Shown here piece after piece: positions 5,676 to 7,099 of a stretch of DNA of 7,099 bases (its first letter is position 1; every line of letters begins with the position of its first letter). Source of the DNA: an uncultured Coleofasciculus sp. (GTDB lineage: Bacteria; Cyanobacteriota; Cyanobacteriia; Cyanobacteriales; Coleofasciculaceae). The DNA lies in the NCBI GenBank assembly GCA_902805485.1, contig CADCTM010000874.1, positions 1 to 7,099 on the forward strand, given 5' to 3'. The notes beneath the pieces were generated by a model. The model worked only from the letters and a program-made list of their open reading frames with translations, was not told the DNA's origin and did no database searches. The position numbers were made by a program, and so were the translations under genes.

Positions 5676-6380
5676 ATGCTATCTTTAGACGAAATCACAC
5701 AATTTTTAAATCAATATTTTGCCGTTCATCAGTTCAAAGATGATCAAGGCGGCGTCTATCGTAGCTCAACCCGCCCAGTTCGTCGAATTGGTTTAGCATT
5801 AGAATCGTGGACAGAACTTGCTCAATGGGCAAACGAGCAACAACTGGATGCTCTATTTTTGCATAGACCCTGGAAGCTGCAACCCAAACAACTAGAACCT
5901 GATGTTGGTGTAATCTCTTATCATCTTGCCTTTGATGAACGTCTGACATTAGGATTCAATCCCAGACTTGCCGAAGTTTTAGGTATGTCACAAATAGAAG
6001 TATTCGGTGAGAAACAAGGGCGCGCGATTGGAATGCTCGGAAAAATATCACCTCAAAGTTTTGAGAATTGCTGTAGTCATATAGACGGAATATTTGGCGG
6101 AAAGGATAAAGCTTATCCTGGCAGTTATGAGCAAATCTCGCGAGTTACCGTAGTTGGTGCGATGACAGAGGCGTTGGTAGAGGAGGCGGCATTACGGGGT
6201 GCAGATTTGTATATTACCGGGCAATGGAGAGTGCCGGCTGAGGCAAGTGTACTGGAAACAGGGATTAATGTTATTGCCGTCGGTCATCGTCGCTGCGAGG
6301 AATGGGGATTAAGATCTCTCGCTGGGCTGATGCGGGAACGTTGGTTTGGACTTCAAGTAATTTGTTCCCCATCAAGATGA
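5676..6380 (+). CDS. Nif3-like (DUF34) dinuclear metal-centre family protein
   Basis: This 234-residue cytoplasmic protein has the layout of the Nif3/YbgI family, whose members form hexameric rings with a two-metal site and have an unsettled biochemical role. Visible family signals are LGLALES-like LDALFLHRP near residue 63, YHLAFDERLTLGFNPRLAEVLG (Asp87), the central RVTVVGAMTEALVEEAALRGADLYITGQW, and the C-terminal VGHRRCEEWGLRSL (His204, Glu208, an H-x3-E pair as in YbgI His215/Glu219, recalled from memory). Where many family members have two adjacent histidines, this one has His63-Arg64, so the metal site may be altered. ATG at 5676 is preferred to TTG at 5664; neither has a strong ribosome binding site. 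It is divergent from the sbcD operon. It is clearly shorter and more divergent than the canonical bacterial Nif3, so it may be a separate cyanobacterial subfamily. Confidence 0.82.
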   Translation: MLSLDEITQFLNQYFAVHQFKDDQGGVYRSSTRPVRRIGLALESWTELAQWANEQQLDALFLHRPWKLQPKQLEPDVGVISYHLAFDERLTLGFNPRLAEVLGMSQIEVFGEKQGRAIGMLGKISPQSFENCCSHIDGIFGGKDKAYPGSYEQISRVTVVGAMTEALVEEAALRGADLYITGQWRVPAEASVLETGINVIAVGHRRCEEWGLRSLAGLMRERWFGLQVICSPSR

Positions 6381-6456
6381 GTAATTTTTTCTCCCATCCC
6401 AATTTTTCCTGATAGACTCCACTGACTCTGTATGAGTTGATATCAATTTTACGACA

Positions 6457-6487
6457 ACAGTATTCCTTCTGGTTACTGTGGTTTTTT
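6457..6487 (+). terminator. Probable intrinsic terminator after the nif3-like gene
   Basis: ACAGTA (6457-6462) pairs with TACTGT (6474-6479), with an inner CC/GG pair inside the loop. GG and then six T residues (6482-6487) follow. It sits about 75 bp after the nif3-like stop and before the next plus-strand gene, where a terminator is expected. The stem is short, so strength is uncertain. Confidence 0.5.
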
Positions 6488-6553
6488 GCAGCTATATTCT
6501 TGTGACTTTTACATCCCGTACTAACACTTTATTAGCTGAATAAGGCAACATTT

Positions 6554-7099
6554 ATGCGTGTTTCAAATGTTGCTATTTATACGCTAACTGCCTTAGCGGC
6601 ATCCGAGTTAAACTCTCAAGCAGATGCGACTTCTAATGTAACGCTTCCTTCACCAGAGACGGCAAAAAATTTCCTTGCTGAAAACAAAACAACACCAAAA
6701 AATACAGCTAGTACTTCTCTTAATGCCATCGCACCCCCTGAAATAGAAGTCCAACCTTTTGCCAGGGTAGCTATTGAAAGTTCAGCGCTTAAACAAAGTC
6801 GGCAACAGTCCAATTTGGTTGTGGATGATGCCGTTAAAGTTTCTCCTATTTATACTAATATTTTCACCCCTCCCATTGATGAAATTAGAGCTAGCTTGCC
6901 GCCAGGATTAGTAATTCGCTTACCTGCCCAACTTGTTTTAAGCGCTCATCTCAAGGCTAATAATAGCCAGTATAGTGTTGAAATTTCTCCGTCAATTGTG
7001 CCATCTGGACTAACAGTAACTCTTTTCAGTTGCCGCGAAAAAACTCCATCTTGCTTTGTTGGCAGTTTTGCAACGGCAGCAAAGAGTCCTGTTAATATT
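6554..7099 (+). CDS. Putative exported protein, 3' end beyond the window
   Basis: The frame opens at ATG 6554 (an in-frame TAG at 6533-6535 rules out an earlier start) and stays open for all 182 codons to the window edge. A weak AAGG lies eight bases upstream. The N-terminus (MRVSNVAIYTLTALAASELN) could be a marginal signal peptide. Residues ~25-115 are Ser/Thr/Asn/Pro/Ala-rich and probably unstructured. A more ordered part begins near 115: LPPGLVIRLPAQLVLS, then SGLTVTLFSCREKTPSCFVG, with two cysteines. The pattern of a low-complexity exported N-region before an ordered domain recalls cyanobacterial outer-membrane barrel or secretion proteins, but this is a weak impression and I do not assign a family. 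Codon use and unbroken length support coding. Confidence 0.7.
   Translation, partial: MRVSNVAIYTLTALAASELNSQADATSNVTLPSPETAKNFLAENKTTPKNTASTSLNAIAPPEIEVQPFARVAIESSALKQSRQQSNLVVDDAVKVSPIYTNIFTPPIDEIRASLPPGLVIRLPAQLVLSAHLKANNSQYSVEISPSIVPSGLTVTLFSCREKTPSCFVGSFATAAKSPVNI

Noticed and set aside
6400..6413. A 14-bp match (CAATTTTTCCTGAT) shared with the left-end repeat block
   Set aside because: AT-rich, isolated, and with no flanking similarity; compatible with chance.

Overview
The window looks like cyanobacterial chromosome. Seven copies of the palindrome GCGATCGC (the cyanobacterial HIP1 motif) lie in 7.1 kb, at about 47, 255, 372, 1688, 4777, 5410 and 5506, where chance predicts about 0.1. 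Gene content and moderate GC fit this. I cannot name the species. No CRISPR array, transposase, phage gene, tRNA or rRNA was seen.

Layout. Positions 1-383 contain no complete gene: a protein-like minus-strand reading frame runs off the left edge, next to a roughly 127-bp module present twice in tandem, each copy ending in an intrinsic terminator pointing right. From 384 to 2728 two minus-strand genes follow one another: a KimA-like potassium importer of the APC superfamily (2728 to 884), then a small exported protein (815 to 384). A 498-bp gap (2729-3226) separates kimA from a divergent lipoprotein gene (3227-3535). The gap holds a set of nested inverted repeats, two further dyads, a candidate kimA promoter with an overlapping dyad, and two tiny tandem reading frames just before the lipoprotein.

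From 3591 to 5546 lies a two-gene minus-strand operon: a conserved-looking 205-codon protein of unknown function, then an SbcD-type metallophosphoesterase nuclease 12 nt downstream. Divergent from it, a Nif3/DUF34-family protein (5676-6380) is followed by a probable terminator. A putative exported protein starts at 6554 and runs off the right edge.

The genes do not form one pathway. Recognisable functions are potassium uptake, DNA-end processing and a widely conserved metal-binding protein. The least explained part is the DNA between genes: the 2955-3165 nested structure, the duplicated terminator module, and the start region of the lipoprotein. I did not find a clear new multi-gene system.
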